DNA of 64,000 nt from Peptococcaceae bacterium BRH_c8a (lineage in GTDB: Bacteria; Bacillota; Desulfotomaculia; Desulfotomaculales; Desulfallaceae): contig LADP01000025.1 of the NCBI GenBank assembly GCA_000961575.1, positions 99,335 through 163,334 on the forward strand, given 5' to 3'. The notes below the pieces were generated by a model, which saw only the letters and a program-made list of their open reading frames with translations, searched no databases and was not told where the DNA came from. Made by a program: the position numbers and the translations under genes. Shown in pieces: positions 25,309 through 34,070 of this stretch. How positions within the stretch are numbered: the first letter of the stretch is position 1; each line of letters opens with the position of its first letter.

Positions 25309-25509
25309 CTGTATCCGACCCTTTCTGTTTAACAATAAACCCTATTATGCTTTATTTTTTGCAGGGAACTAATTTAAGCTATTTCAATTGTACCACAGGG
25401 TTTTAGGTTAGTTTTGTTTTCATTTGATTTCATTAAAAGGATAATTAACCGGCCCCGGCCAATAGAAAGTTAAATACGACCATTTATATATTAAGGAAGG
25501 CTGGTGACC

Positions 25510-26670
25510 ATGCGCTTTTTACATACTTCAGACTGGCACCTGGGCAGGATTTTTCACGGTGTTCATCTTACCGATGACCAGGCTCATGTACTGGATCAGT
25601 TTATCGAACTGGTTAAGGACATCAAACCCGACGCTGTTTTAATCGCCGGCGACGTGTATGATCGCTCAGTCCCTCCCATCGAGGCTGTTAGGCTGTTGGA
25701 CGAAACTATAACCCGGATTTTGCTGGATTGCCGGGTGCCGGTAATCATGATCGCCGGCAATCATGACAGCCCCGAACGCCTGGGGTTTGGCACCCGCCTG
25801 CTGGCGCGTCAGGGTTTGCACGTGGTAAGTCGGATTAACGGCAACCCCGCCCCGGTCATACTTGGTGATGCGTACGGTCCGGTGTATTTTTGTCCGGTTC
25901 CTTATGCCGAGCCGCCAGATGTGCGGCAAATATTATCCGTTACGGATGCGTTAGATCACGACCGGGCTTTGCGCCTGTTAACCGGGCAACTGCTGGCGCA
26001 GATTCCCGCCGGTGCACGGTCGGTGGCCCTGGCCCATGCTTTTGTGGCGGGAGGCGAAGCGAGCGATTCAGAACGCCCACTGTCCGTGGGTGGCACTGGT
26101 GCTGTAGATTGCTCATGTTTTCATAACTTCCATTATACCGCCCTGGGTCATCTGCACAGCCCACAGCGTGCCGGGAGTACCGCTATCCGGTATGCCGGCT
26201 CTCTGTTAAAATACTCATTCGCCGAATCGGCCAACCGTAAATCAGTAACCCTGGTCGAAATGGACGGTGCCGGCGAGGTGCAAATTGAGGAAATGGCCCT
26301 TACGCCACGGCGGGACGTATGCTGCCTGTCAGGTTACCTGGACGAGCTAATCACCATGACATTGACCGGGGACAGTCCAAACCGGGACGATTACCTGATG
26401 GTCACCTTAAAGGACACTGGAGCAATACTTGATGCTATTGGCAAACTGCGTGCGGTATACCCCAACGTGCTGCACATCGAGCGCCCCTGCTTGACTGGTA
26501 CCAGTGAACTGCGCGGCCCCGGGGGGGATCATCGCCGGGTGAACGAAGCCGACCTGTTCGCCTCTTTTTTTGAACAGGTTACCGGTGAGCATTTGCAGGA
26601 CGATTTACAGCAGACATTTGCCGAAACACTGGAGAGCCTTTACCGGCAGGAACGGGAGGCGCAGGTATGA
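25510..26670 (+). CDS. sbcD: Nuclease SbcD (Mre11 homologue)
   Basis: The ATG at 25510 follows AAGGAAGG by nine bases. The phosphoesterase motifs are all present: DWHLGR near residue 8, GDVYDR near 48, GNHDS near 82, and GHLH near 218. SbcD with SbcC cuts hairpins and processes DNA ends. The gene overlaps sbcC by four bases (ATGA). Confidence 0.96.
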   Translation: MRFLHTSDWHLGRIFHGVHLTDDQAHVLDQFIELVKDIKPDAVLIAGDVYDRSVPPIEAVRLLDETITRILLDCRVPVIMIAGNHDSPERLGFGTRLLARQGLHVVSRINGNPAPVILGDAYGPVYFCPVPYAEPPDVRQILSVTDALDHDRALRLLTGQLLAQIPAGARSVALAHAFVAGGEASDSERPLSVGGTGAVDCSCFHNFHYTALGHLHSPQRAGSTAIRYAGSLLKYSFAESANRKSVTLVEMDGAGEVQIEEMALTPRRDVCCLSGYLDELITMTLTGDSPNRDDYLMVTLKDTGAILDAIGKLRAVYPNVLHIERPCLTGTSELRGPGGDHRRVNEADLFASFFEQVTGEHLQDDLQQTFAETLESLYRQEREAQV

Positions 26671-29600
26671 GGCCGCTGAAATTAGGGATGACCGCCTTTG
26701 GCCCTTACGCCGGCACCCAGGTGCTGGACTTTACCGAATTGGGGCAGCGTAATTTCTTTCTCATCCACGGACCAACCGGGTCAGGAAAAACAGCTATTCT
26801 AGACGCCATGTGTTTTGCCCTTTACGGGGACGCCAGCGGCGCCCAGCGGGACGGCAAGCAAATGCGCAGCGATCATGCTGATTTGTCGTTGGCTACCGAG
26901 GTGGAGTTTGATTTTTCTGTGGGTAGAGAGTGTTACCGGATCCGGCGTAACCCAGAGCAGGAACGGCCCAAAAAAAGAGGTGCGGGAACCACTGTCATGC
27001 AGGGTAATGCCACCCTGTGGAAACGCACCGGGGTGGTAGAACCAGGCGAAGAAGGTGCGGTACTAGCTACCGGGACAAGCAAGGTAACCGAGGCGGTGGA
27101 GAGCCTGTTGGGGTTTAGAAGCGAACAGTTTCGCCAGGTAGTTATGCTGCCCCAGGGCGAATTCCGCCGGTTGTTAACCGCAAATTCATTTGAGCGACAG
27201 CAAATACTGGAAACGCTTTTTCATACTGAACTCTACCATCGTATTGAGCTGTTTTTAAAGGATGCGGCTAAGGCTCTAAAAGATCAGATCGAGGACTTGG
27301 CCAGGCGTAAAAACTGGTTACTGCAGGAATCAAAAGTGCCGGCTCATTTTGAGCTTGAGGAACGGAATGAACAACACAAAAAGCGGTTGGATGAACTGTC
27401 CGACCAGATTATTACTGCCACCGGCGCGGTAAAAGAGGCCAGGGATCGCTATGCTGAAGGGAATCGGATCCAGACAGTAATAATTGAGCAACAGAGTGCG
27501 GCCAAAGTGTTATTGGATATGGAAACAAAAGCCGCCGGTATTGAGGGCCAAAGGCTGGAATTGGCCGGTGCGCGACTGGCTTTAAATATTGTACCGGCTG
27601 AAAACGCGCTGACCGCCCGTTACAACGATGTTAAACGAGCGGAAAAGTATTATCTGCTAAAAAACCAGGCCCTGGAACAGGCGGTTGCCACCAAGGAAAG
27701 CCGGGAACAGGTTTGGGAAGCTGAAAAGAAAAGAGATCCGGAGCGGGAAGCTGTACGACTGGAATTAACCAGGTTGGATGAGCTTAATCACAAGGTGGTC
27801 GCTATGGAGCAGGCCCGCCTAGCTGTCGGCGAGGCCGAAAAAAATGTTTTGGTTCTTAAAGTCCAGCACAATAAACTAGATCAGTCTCTAGCTAAGGTCA
27901 ATAATTCCAGTGAGGAAAAAAGAAAGGCCCGTGAAACAGCGGCGGAACTGGCCCACCGAGTGGAAGCGCTGGAGGTATCCTGTAAAGAGGCCGAACGGGC
28001 CAGCGAAAAAAGACAGGCCTTGGAATCGCTGCGGTTAGAATTGATGCAGGTGGAAAAAAAATACCAGCAGTACCAGACCACTTATCAAAAAGCTGAACAG
28101 CAGTACCAGCAGGCCAAAGGTGAAATAACGCTGCTGCAGGATGCCTGGCACAGGGGCCAGGCAGCTATTTTGGCCGGCGGGCTCACTGCGGGCGTGCCCT
28201 GCCCGGTGTGCGGTTCGGCGGCGCACCCTGCTCCCGCGCGCAGCGACGTCCAACTTCCTTCTGAAGAGCAGATTAAAAACAGACAAAGATCTTTAAATGA
28301 TCTTGAGGCCACTCGCGATCAGGTACTTAAACAGTTAAATCAAGTAGAGAACCAAAGGATACAACTAAACGGAAAAATAGCCGACCTGGAAAATGAATTA
28401 AGCGACAAGTCCAGGACTGCCGGAGAAGTTTTGCAATCTGCAGCGCAAAAGGCTCGGGTCTTATGGGAGCTGGCCATCCAAGCAACGGAACACCTGGCCG
28501 GACTCGACCGAGAGTTGGAAAGACTTAAGGCTGAAGAAAAAGCGGCTGTGGAACAGTTGGAAAAGGCGAACCTTGCTCTGCAACAAGCCCAGGTGACACT
28601 TGGCTCTGCCGGGGCAACTCTTGCCGAGCGAGAAGCAGCGGTTCCCCGGGAACTCAGAGACCCCGGGGCGTTACGAGAAGCCCAGCAGGCTGCCCGAAGC
28701 CGCAGGGAACAACTGGAAAAAGCGTTGTCAAAGGCCTGTCAAGAAGCCGAAGAGGCAGCCCGATTGGCGGCGGCAGCCCAGGCTGAAACCCGGGCGGCAT
28801 TGGAAAGAAAGCAGGATGCCATTAAATATTTTGAGCAGGAAAAAGAATCTTTTGGCACTCTTCTAAGTGAAGCCGGCTTCAACAGCCTGCAGGATTACCA
28901 AGCCGCCAGGAAAAAGCCCGATGAAATTAAACTGCTGGAAAGTGTTATTAAAAAGTACGATGAAGGCCTGAGCGCTGCCAGGGATCGCCTGCAAAGGGCG
29001 ACCCTGGCAGCAGCAGGACTGACCGCCCCGGATATGGAAGAGCTGTCGGTAACCTTGGCCGCTGCCGAATCAGCACGAGATCAGGTTTTGCGGGAACAAG
29101 AAGGACTATTAAAACAGGTTAAGCAAGAAGAGGCCTGGCTGCTGGAATTGCGCAAACTGGCCAGGTTGCTGGCCGAAACGGAAAAACGTTATACCTCACT
29201 GGGCCGTCTGGCTGAAGTGGCGATGGGAAAAAACAAATATGGGCTGACGTTTCAGCGTTTTGTGCTGGGGGCTCTGCTAGACGATGTTACGGTTGCCGCC
29301 ACCGGGCGGTTGAAGCTGATGAGTCGCGGCCGTTACCACCTGCAGCGAACCATGGATCGGGCCCGCAGCAACGCCGCTGGGGGACTGGAACTGGAAGTTT
29401 TCGATACCTATACTGGTGTCGCCCGTGGTGTTGCCACCCTGTCAGGAGGTGAAACCTTCCTGGCTTCCCTATCCCTAGCCCTTGGGTTGGCCGACGTAGT
29501 ACAATCATACGCCGGAGGTATTCACCTGGATACCATATTTGTTGACGAAGGGTTTGGTACCCTGGACCCGGAAGCGTTGGATTTCGCTCTGCGTGCGCTC

Positions 29601-29732
29601 ATAGACCTGCAAAAAGGCGGCCGCCTGGTAGGGATTATTTCGCATGTGCCTGAGCTAAAGGAACGCATCGATGCCCGGTTAGAGGTGCACCCGGCCGAAA
29701 AAGGCAGCACCGCCTGTTTTAGGTTGTTATAA
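26667..29732 (+). CDS. sbcC: SbcC ATPase of the SbcCD nuclease (Rad50 homologue)
   Basis: This 1021-residue protein has Walker A GPTGSGKT at residues 35-42, two long coiled coils, the zinc hook CPVC near residue 512, the ABC signature TLSGGETF near 926 and Walker B DTIFVDEGFGTLD near 955. The length and order are typical. It is translated through the ATGA overlap with sbcD and ends 5 bases before the convergent metal ATPase gene. Confidence 0.97.
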   Translation: MRPLKLGMTAFGPYAGTQVLDFTELGQRNFFLIHGPTGSGKTAILDAMCFALYGDASGAQRDGKQMRSDHADLSLATEVEFDFSVGRECYRIRRNPEQERPKKRGAGTTVMQGNATLWKRTGVVEPGEEGAVLATGTSKVTEAVESLLGFRSEQFRQVVMLPQGEFRRLLTANSFERQQILETLFHTELYHRIELFLKDAAKALKDQIEDLARRKNWLLQESKVPAHFELEERNEQHKKRLDELSDQIITATGAVKEARDRYAEGNRIQTVIIEQQSAAKVLLDMETKAAGIEGQRLELAGARLALNIVPAENALTARYNDVKRAEKYYLLKNQALEQAVATKESREQVWEAEKKRDPEREAVRLELTRLDELNHKVVAMEQARLAVGEAEKNVLVLKVQHNKLDQSLAKVNNSSEEKRKARETAAELAHRVEALEVSCKEAERASEKRQALESLRLELMQVEKKYQQYQTTYQKAEQQYQQAKGEITLLQDAWHRGQAAILAGGLTAGVPCPVCGSAAHPAPARSDVQLPSEEQIKNRQRSLNDLEATRDQVLKQLNQVENQRIQLNGKIADLENELSDKSRTAGEVLQSAAQKARVLWELAIQATEHLAGLDRELERLKAEEKAAVEQLEKANLALQQAQVTLGSAGATLAEREAAVPRELRDPGALREAQQAARSRREQLEKALSKACQEAEEAARLAAAAQAETRAALERKQDAIKYFEQEKESFGTLLSEAGFNSLQDYQAARKKPDEIKLLESVIKKYDEGLSAARDRLQRATLAAAGLTAPDMEELSVTLAAAESARDQVLREQEGLLKQVKQEEAWLLELRKLARLLAETEKRYTSLGRLAEVAMGKNKYGLTFQRFVLGALLDDVTVAATGRLKLMSRGRYHLQRTMDRARSNAAGGLELEVFDTYTGVARGVATLSGGETFLASLSLALGLADVVQSYAGGIHLDTIFVDEGFGTLDPEALDFALRALIDLQKGGRLVGIISHVPELKERIDARLEVHPAEKGSTACFRLL

Positions 29733-29737
29733 GTGTA

Positions 29738-31948
29738 TTATCCCTTAGCCGGGTTGTCTTTAACAGCGATTAGCCGCATGCCGTTGGCAATTACCAGCAG
29801 CGAGGCGCCGGTGTCGGCGAATACGGCCAGCCACAGGTTAGTAATCCCCCAGAAGGTACCCAGGATAAACACTAGTTTAATCAGCAGGGAAAAAGCGATA
29901 TTTTGCTTAATTATTTGCACGGCCTGACGACTTAGTTTAATAGCGTAGGGCAGCTTGGACAGGTCATCGGACATCAGGGCTATGTCGGCTGTTTCCAGGG
30001 CGGTATCGGTGCCCGCCTTACCCATCGCGATGCCGATATCGGCAGCCGCCAAGGCTGGGGCGTCGTTGATTCCGTCGCCCACCATCGCTACTTTACCGTA
30101 TTTAGCCTGCAGTTCCTTAATCATGCTCATTTTGTCCCCGGGCAGCAAGCCGGCTTTAAATTCATCTATACCCACACGACCGGCAATGGCCCGAGCAGTA
30201 TTTATATTATCACCGGTTAACATGATGGTGTTTCTAATGCCCGCACTCTTCAAGCCCTGCAGTGTATTTTTGCTGCCGGGGCGTACCCGGTCCGCTACCG
30301 CAATCACACCCATAATCCTTTCTGCCGAGCCCACCAACATGGTGGTTTTTCCTTCTTGCTGCAAACGGGACACCGTGTCCTCGGTATCGGCAACCGACAG
30401 TCCCTGGTTAGTGAAGAAACCGGCGTTACCGATGAAATAAATTTGCCCTTCTATTTCGGCCCTGGCCCCTTCGCCGGGGCTAGCCTGCAGGTTGATGCCG
30501 GGTGGTAGCTGATGCCCCATTTTTTCGGCGTGTCGGACTACGGCCCGGCCCAAAGGATGCTGGGAACGGCTTTCCACTGCCGCAGCAATTTGAAGCACCT
30601 CTGGGCCGGTAAAACCGGCAGCAGGAACAATATCCGTTACCTCAGGCCGGCCTTCGGTCAGGGTGCCGGTTTTATCAAAGGCTATCGCTTGCACGGCACC
30701 CGCTTGTTCCAGAAACAAACCGCCCTTAATTAGCACTCCCCGCCGCGCCGCGCTGCCGATAGCCGAAACAATGGCCACCGGGGTGGAAATAACCAGGGCG
30801 CAGGGGCAGGCAATGACCAGCAGTATTAAAGCCCGTTCAAACCACTCGGTAAAGGGCAGACCCCAGAAGAGCGATGGTAGCGTTGCCACAGCCACAGCCG
30901 CAGCAATTACCGCGGGTGTATAATAACGGGCAAAGTTGTCTACGAACTGTTGTGATGGGGCGCGTTGCGCCTGGGCCTCCTCCACCATTTCCACGATCCT
31001 GGCCAGGGTAGTGTCCCGAACCAATCGGGTGACCTCAATTTCCAGTGCCCCGTCTTCGTTCAGGGTGCCGGCAAAAACCTCGGTGCCCGGATTTTTAAAT
31101 ACCGGCATAGACTCCCCGGTAATTGGTGCTTGGTTAACCCTGGATGTGCCATGTAATACTTTACCGTCCATGGCGATGCGCTCACCCGGTTTTACTATCA
31201 TCAGGTCTCCCGCCCGGATTTCCTCTACCGGCAGCATCATCTCGGCCGCCCCTCTTTTAACCAGGGCTTGGGGTGGTGATAGTTCCATTAGTTCCCGGAT
31301 CGAGTTTCTGCTTCTTTCCATACTATAAGCCTGCAGAGTGTTGCCCAGTGAGAAAAGAAACATTGCCGTTGCACCTTCGGTAAACTCACCAATAGCAATA
31401 GCGCCGACGATGGCGGTGCTCATCAGCACGTTCATGTCCAAACTGCGCACCTTGGCGGAATTATAAGCATTTCGAACCACGTAAAAACCACCGGTTAAGA
31501 TAGCTAGCATAAACAACCCATTGGCTATGGTTTCATCACGGCCGGCCAGCCAAATTATAAAACCGGTCAGCAGGAATAACCCTGATAATACCGTGGACAT
31601 TATTTTCCCGTTTTGCCAGGCTGGTTTATCTTCCAGCGGGGCTTTGCGGCCGGCTAACCGGGCCCCATAGCCTGCTTCTTTGACCGCGTTTATAATTTTG
31701 TCTACCCCGGTGGTATGCACGACGTTCATTTTAGCGGCGCCAAAATTAATATTGATGCTCTTTACACCTGGCAAATTAGCCAGTCTTGCTTCCAGTTTGG
31801 CGGCGCAGTCGGCGCAATCCAAATCCTCAAGCCTAAAAACATCCAACCGCCCTTGGGTCTGCTCCCCAACGGCAGGTTTTTTAAACTCGGTTTGATTGCC
31901 CGAGCTGTTGCAGGTGCATTCACAATTCTGTCCTGTGCATTCTGTCAT
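29738..31948 (-). CDS. cadA: Cd/Zn/Pb-exporting P1B-type ATPase
   Basis: The 736-residue protein starts at ATG 31948 behind GGAGGTCTTTAAA. A Cys-rich head (TECTGQNCECTC) is followed by a heavy-metal domain with DCADCAAK near residue 45. Membrane helices contain CPCALVISTP near residue 381 (the CPC transport site). DKTGTLTEG lies near 427, an HP-type motif SQHPLGRAVV after it, and GDGINDAPAL near 625. The CPC plus HMA layout fits soft divalent metal export. It is transcribed with the ArsR regulator upstream. Confidence 0.95.
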   Translation of the reverse strand: MTECTGQNCECTCNSSGNQTEFKKPAVGEQTQGRLDVFRLEDLDCADCAAKLEARLANLPGVKSININFGAAKMNVVHTTGVDKIINAVKEAGYGARLAGRKAPLEDKPAWQNGKIMSTVLSGLFLLTGFIIWLAGRDETIANGLFMLAILTGGFYVVRNAYNSAKVRSLDMNVLMSTAIVGAIAIGEFTEGATAMFLFSLGNTLQAYSMERSRNSIRELMELSPPQALVKRGAAEMMLPVEEIRAGDLMIVKPGERIAMDGKVLHGTSRVNQAPITGESMPVFKNPGTEVFAGTLNEDGALEIEVTRLVRDTTLARIVEMVEEAQAQRAPSQQFVDNFARYYTPAVIAAAVAVATLPSLFWGLPFTEWFERALILLVIACPCALVISTPVAIVSAIGSAARRGVLIKGGLFLEQAGAVQAIAFDKTGTLTEGRPEVTDIVPAAGFTGPEVLQIAAAVESRSQHPLGRAVVRHAEKMGHQLPPGINLQASPGEGARAEIEGQIYFIGNAGFFTNQGLSVADTEDTVSRLQQEGKTTMLVGSAERIMGVIAVADRVRPGSKNTLQGLKSAGIRNTIMLTGDNINTARAIAGRVGIDEFKAGLLPGDKMSMIKELQAKYGKVAMVGDGINDAPALAAADIGIAMGKAGTDTALETADIALMSDDLSKLPYAIKLSRQAVQIIKQNIAFSLLIKLVFILGTFWGITNLWLAVFADTGASLLVIANGMRLIAVKDNPAKG

Positions 31949-31965
31949 TTTAAAGACCTCCGCTG

Positions 31966-32346
31966 TTATTTAGAAAGGGTATAGCCGTCGTGCTCGCTGT
32001 TTTGGTGCTTAAGGGCAGTATTAATAATAATTTTAATGCACGGATCTGCTAAAGAATAAAAAACCATTTTGCCTTGTTTTCTGCTTTTAGCCAGGCCCAT
32101 GTTTTTTAGTAGCCGCAGGTGGTGGGAAACCGCCGCTACACTAATCCCAATAATTTGAGCCATGTCGCAAACGCAAAGCTCTTCCTGGGAGAGCGAATAG
32201 ATAATTTTAATCCTGGTTTCGTCGCCTAAAGCCTTAAAAAACCTGGCCATTCCTTCGGTGGCTGTTACATCTTTTTTAATGCGATTAACTTTCTCAACGT
32301 CGAAACAGAAACACTCGCATGTGAGGTCGTTGTTTTCCGTAACCAT
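31966..32346 (-). CDS. cadC: ArsR-family metal-sensing repressor (CadC-like)
   Basis: The ATG at 32346 follows CAGGAGGGCATACT. In this 126-residue winged-helix protein the ELCVCDMAQI motif marks the CadC/SmtB metal site, and the N-terminal cysteines in TCECFCF would complete an alpha3N-type site for Cd/Pb. The recognition helix is in GISVAAVSHHLRLLKN. It should repress itself and cadA; an operator-like palindrome lies at 32391-32406. Confidence 0.92.
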   Translation of the reverse strand: MVTENNDLTCECFCFDVEKVNRIKKDVTATEGMARFFKALGDETRIKIIYSLSQEELCVCDMAQIIGISVAAVSHHLRLLKNMGLAKSRKQGKMVFYSLADPCIKIIINTALKHQNSEHDGYTLSK

Positions 32347-32390
32347 AGTATGCCCTCCTGATTAGACCAGCCCGTAATATCCACATTAAA

Positions 32391-32406
32391 ACATTCATTT
32401 GAATAT
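32391..32406. promoter_or_regulatory. Likely CadC operator
   Basis: The minus strand reads ATATTCAAATGAATGT, with ATTCA/TGAAT arms around AA. This closely resembles the known CadC/SmtB operator core and lies 45 bases upstream of the regulator start. Confidence 0.6.
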
Positions 32407-32462
32407 AATAATATGCTTTGAATTAATAAAAGTAAAGTTGTATTTTTAAGCATTTAGTTATT

Positions 32463-32516
32463 AAAAAAAAAGAGACGGCAACGCTTTCAATAAAACGAAA
32501 GCTGAAGCCTATCTCC
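32463..32516 (-). terminator. Rubrerythrin terminator
   Basis: GAGA..GGC..GCTTTC pairs with GAAAGC..TGCC.TCTC and is followed by a run of nine T residues on the minus strand. Confidence 0.75.
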
Positions 32517-32560
32517 TTTTTTAGTATAATGTTCTTTCAATCATAAGGCAGTTAAAATAT

Positions 32561-33064
32561 TTAATACTGTTGGAATGATGAGCCCTTGGCATTACATATG
32601 GGGCAACGTTCCGGAGCCTCGTTAACAGCAACGTAGCCGCAAACCGGGCACAGGTGAAACGATTCAGCCTGCATGTCGTTCCCTGCTTCCAGATCTTTTA
32701 ACGCCCTTTTATATAGATCAGCGTGGGCTTTTTCAGCTTCGTTGGCCAGCTCGAAACTGCGTGCGGCTGATTTGTTTCCTTCTTCTTTGGCCTCGGCGAT
32801 AAAGCCGGGGTACATTTCGCTGAATTCATAAGTTTCGCCTGCAATGGCCGCTTTGATGTTCTCATTGGTTGAGGCCACTTTACCTGCTGTTTCCAAGTGT
32901 TTTAAGGCGTGGATTGTTTCGGCCTCCGCTATCGCGCGGAAGAGCCGGGCAACCTGTGTTTTACCTTCTTTTTCGGCCTTCTTGGCAAAGGCCAGGTACT
33001 TGCGGTTGGCCTGAGATTCACCCGCAAAAGAGGCCATTAAGTTGTCTTTAGTTTTTTCACTCAT
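32561..33064 (-). CDS. rbr: Rubrerythrin
   Basis: The ATG at 33064 (MSEKTKDNLMASFAGESQAN) follows AGAAGGAGAATCTAAA; an ATG 13 codons upstream lies before that site. The 167-residue protein has an N-terminal diiron helical bundle with the EAETIHALKH and ANEAEKAHADLY metal motifs, and a C-terminal rubredoxin domain (CPVCGY...CPIC). It reduces peroxide in anaerobes. It is a single-gene unit with its own promoter and terminator. Confidence 0.96.
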   Translation of the reverse strand: MSEKTKDNLMASFAGESQANRKYLAFAKKAEKEGKTQVARLFRAIAEAETIHALKHLETAGKVASTNENIKAAIAGETYEFSEMYPGFIAEAKEEGNKSAARSFELANEAEKAHADLYKRALKDLEAGNDMQAESFHLCPVCGYVAVNEAPERCPICNAKGSSFQQY

Positions 33065-33127
33065 TTTAGATTCTCCTTCTTGTTTGTAATCTAGCATCTC
33101 CAAAAATAAGCATGATTTTACAAACTA

Positions 33128-33157
33128 ATATTAACCTTTGGTAAATCATGGTGTCAA
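33128..33157 (-). promoter_or_regulatory. Sigma-A-type promoter of rubrerythrin
   Basis: TTGACA (33157-33152) and TAATAT (33133-33128) are 18 bases apart on the minus strand, about 65 bases upstream of the start. Confidence 0.65.
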
Positions 33158-33244
33158 CAATACGGCTTATTTTTGTTACTGCCCGGCAGGAATTTATTAA
33201 TTAGTGTATAAATTAGTTTTATAGAATAAGTCAAGGAGGTGTAA

Positions 33245-33388
33245 ATGTCGGGTTGTAATTATCAAATAATTTTGAAAATTGGGCCTGGCAGAACAAATGG
33301 ACTATCAATATCTTTTATATCATCAGGAGGAAAAAGTCGGGTTTGTCAGCCTGAACCGCCCGGAAAAACGCAATGCCCTTTCGCGTGA
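33245..33388 (+). CDS. Possible leader frame overlapping the enoyl-CoA hydratase
   Basis: The strongest ribosome site here (AAGGAGGTGTAA) precedes ATG 33245, whose 47-codon frame (MSGCNYQIILKIGPGRT...) overlaps the start of the hydratase in another frame and resembles no protein. It may be a translated leader that couples to the downstream gene, or a sign of a frame change near the hydratase start. Confidence 0.3.
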   Translation: MSGCNYQIILKIGPGRTNGLSISFISSGGKSRVCQPEPPGKTQCPFA

Positions 33389-34070
33389 TTTGCTCCAGGA
33401 ACTTACCGGGCTACTGAATCAGATTGCAGTTGAGAATAAAGTAAATGTGGTAGTAATTAAGGGTATCGGAAAGATCTTTTCTTCCGGTCATGATTTAAAA
33501 GAAGTTTATGGCTGCGAACCCCCGGAGCTGTCCAAGCTTTTTAAAACCTGCTTCCTAACCATGCGTGCGATCCGGGAAATGCCTCAAGCCGTAATAGCCC
33601 AAGTACATGGGATAGCCACCGCGGCAGGCTGCCAATTGGTAGCGGCATGCGACCTGGCAGTGGCATCAGAGGAAACGTTGTTCGGTACCCCGGGAGTAAA
33701 AATCGGACTATTTTGTAGTACGCCGGCGGTATTTTTAAGTAGAAACGTAGGGCGGAAAAAAGCCATGGAAATGCTGCTGACCGGAGAGTTTATGCCTGCC
33801 GGTGATGCCCTGGTACACGGGCTGGTTAACAAAGTAGTTCCGGCTGAACAGTTGGAAGCGGCCGCCAAGGAAATGGCTACGACTATATCCGGTTACAGCG
33901 CTTCAGCCATTGCGACTGGCAAACGGGGTTTTTATCAGCAAATTAATATGGAAGATTTCCAGGCCCTTAGTTACGCCAGTGAAGTTATTACACTGAACAG
34001 CACCACCAAAGACGCCAAGGAGGGGATCAACGCTTTTCTCGAAAAGCGGAAACCTACCTGGGTAGATTAA
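33297..34070 (+). CDS. Enoyl-CoA hydratase/isomerase family protein
   Basis: A 257-residue crotonase-fold protein from ATG 33297 (MDYQYLLYHQEEKVGFVSLN). It has NRPEKRNALS, the oxyanion-hole stretch IFSSGHDLKE near residue 66, and the second one IATAAGCQLVAACDLAVAS near 110. The usual Glu pair of classical hydratases is not evident (GVKIGLF replaces it), so the reaction is uncertain. The ATG has only a weak ribosome site (see 33245). It is convergent with and abuts the GGDEF/HD-GYP gene. Confidence 0.85.
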   Translation: MDYQYLLYHQEEKVGFVSLNRPEKRNALSRDLLQELTGLLNQIAVENKVNVVVIKGIGKIFSSGHDLKEVYGCEPPELSKLFKTCFLTMRAIREMPQAVIAQVHGIATAAGCQLVAACDLAVASEETLFGTPGVKIGLFCSTPAVFLSRNVGRKKAMEMLLTGEFMPAGDALVHGLVNKVVPAEQLEAAAKEMATTISGYSASAIATGKRGFYQQINMEDFQALSYASEVITLNSTTKDAKEGINAFLEKRKPTWVD

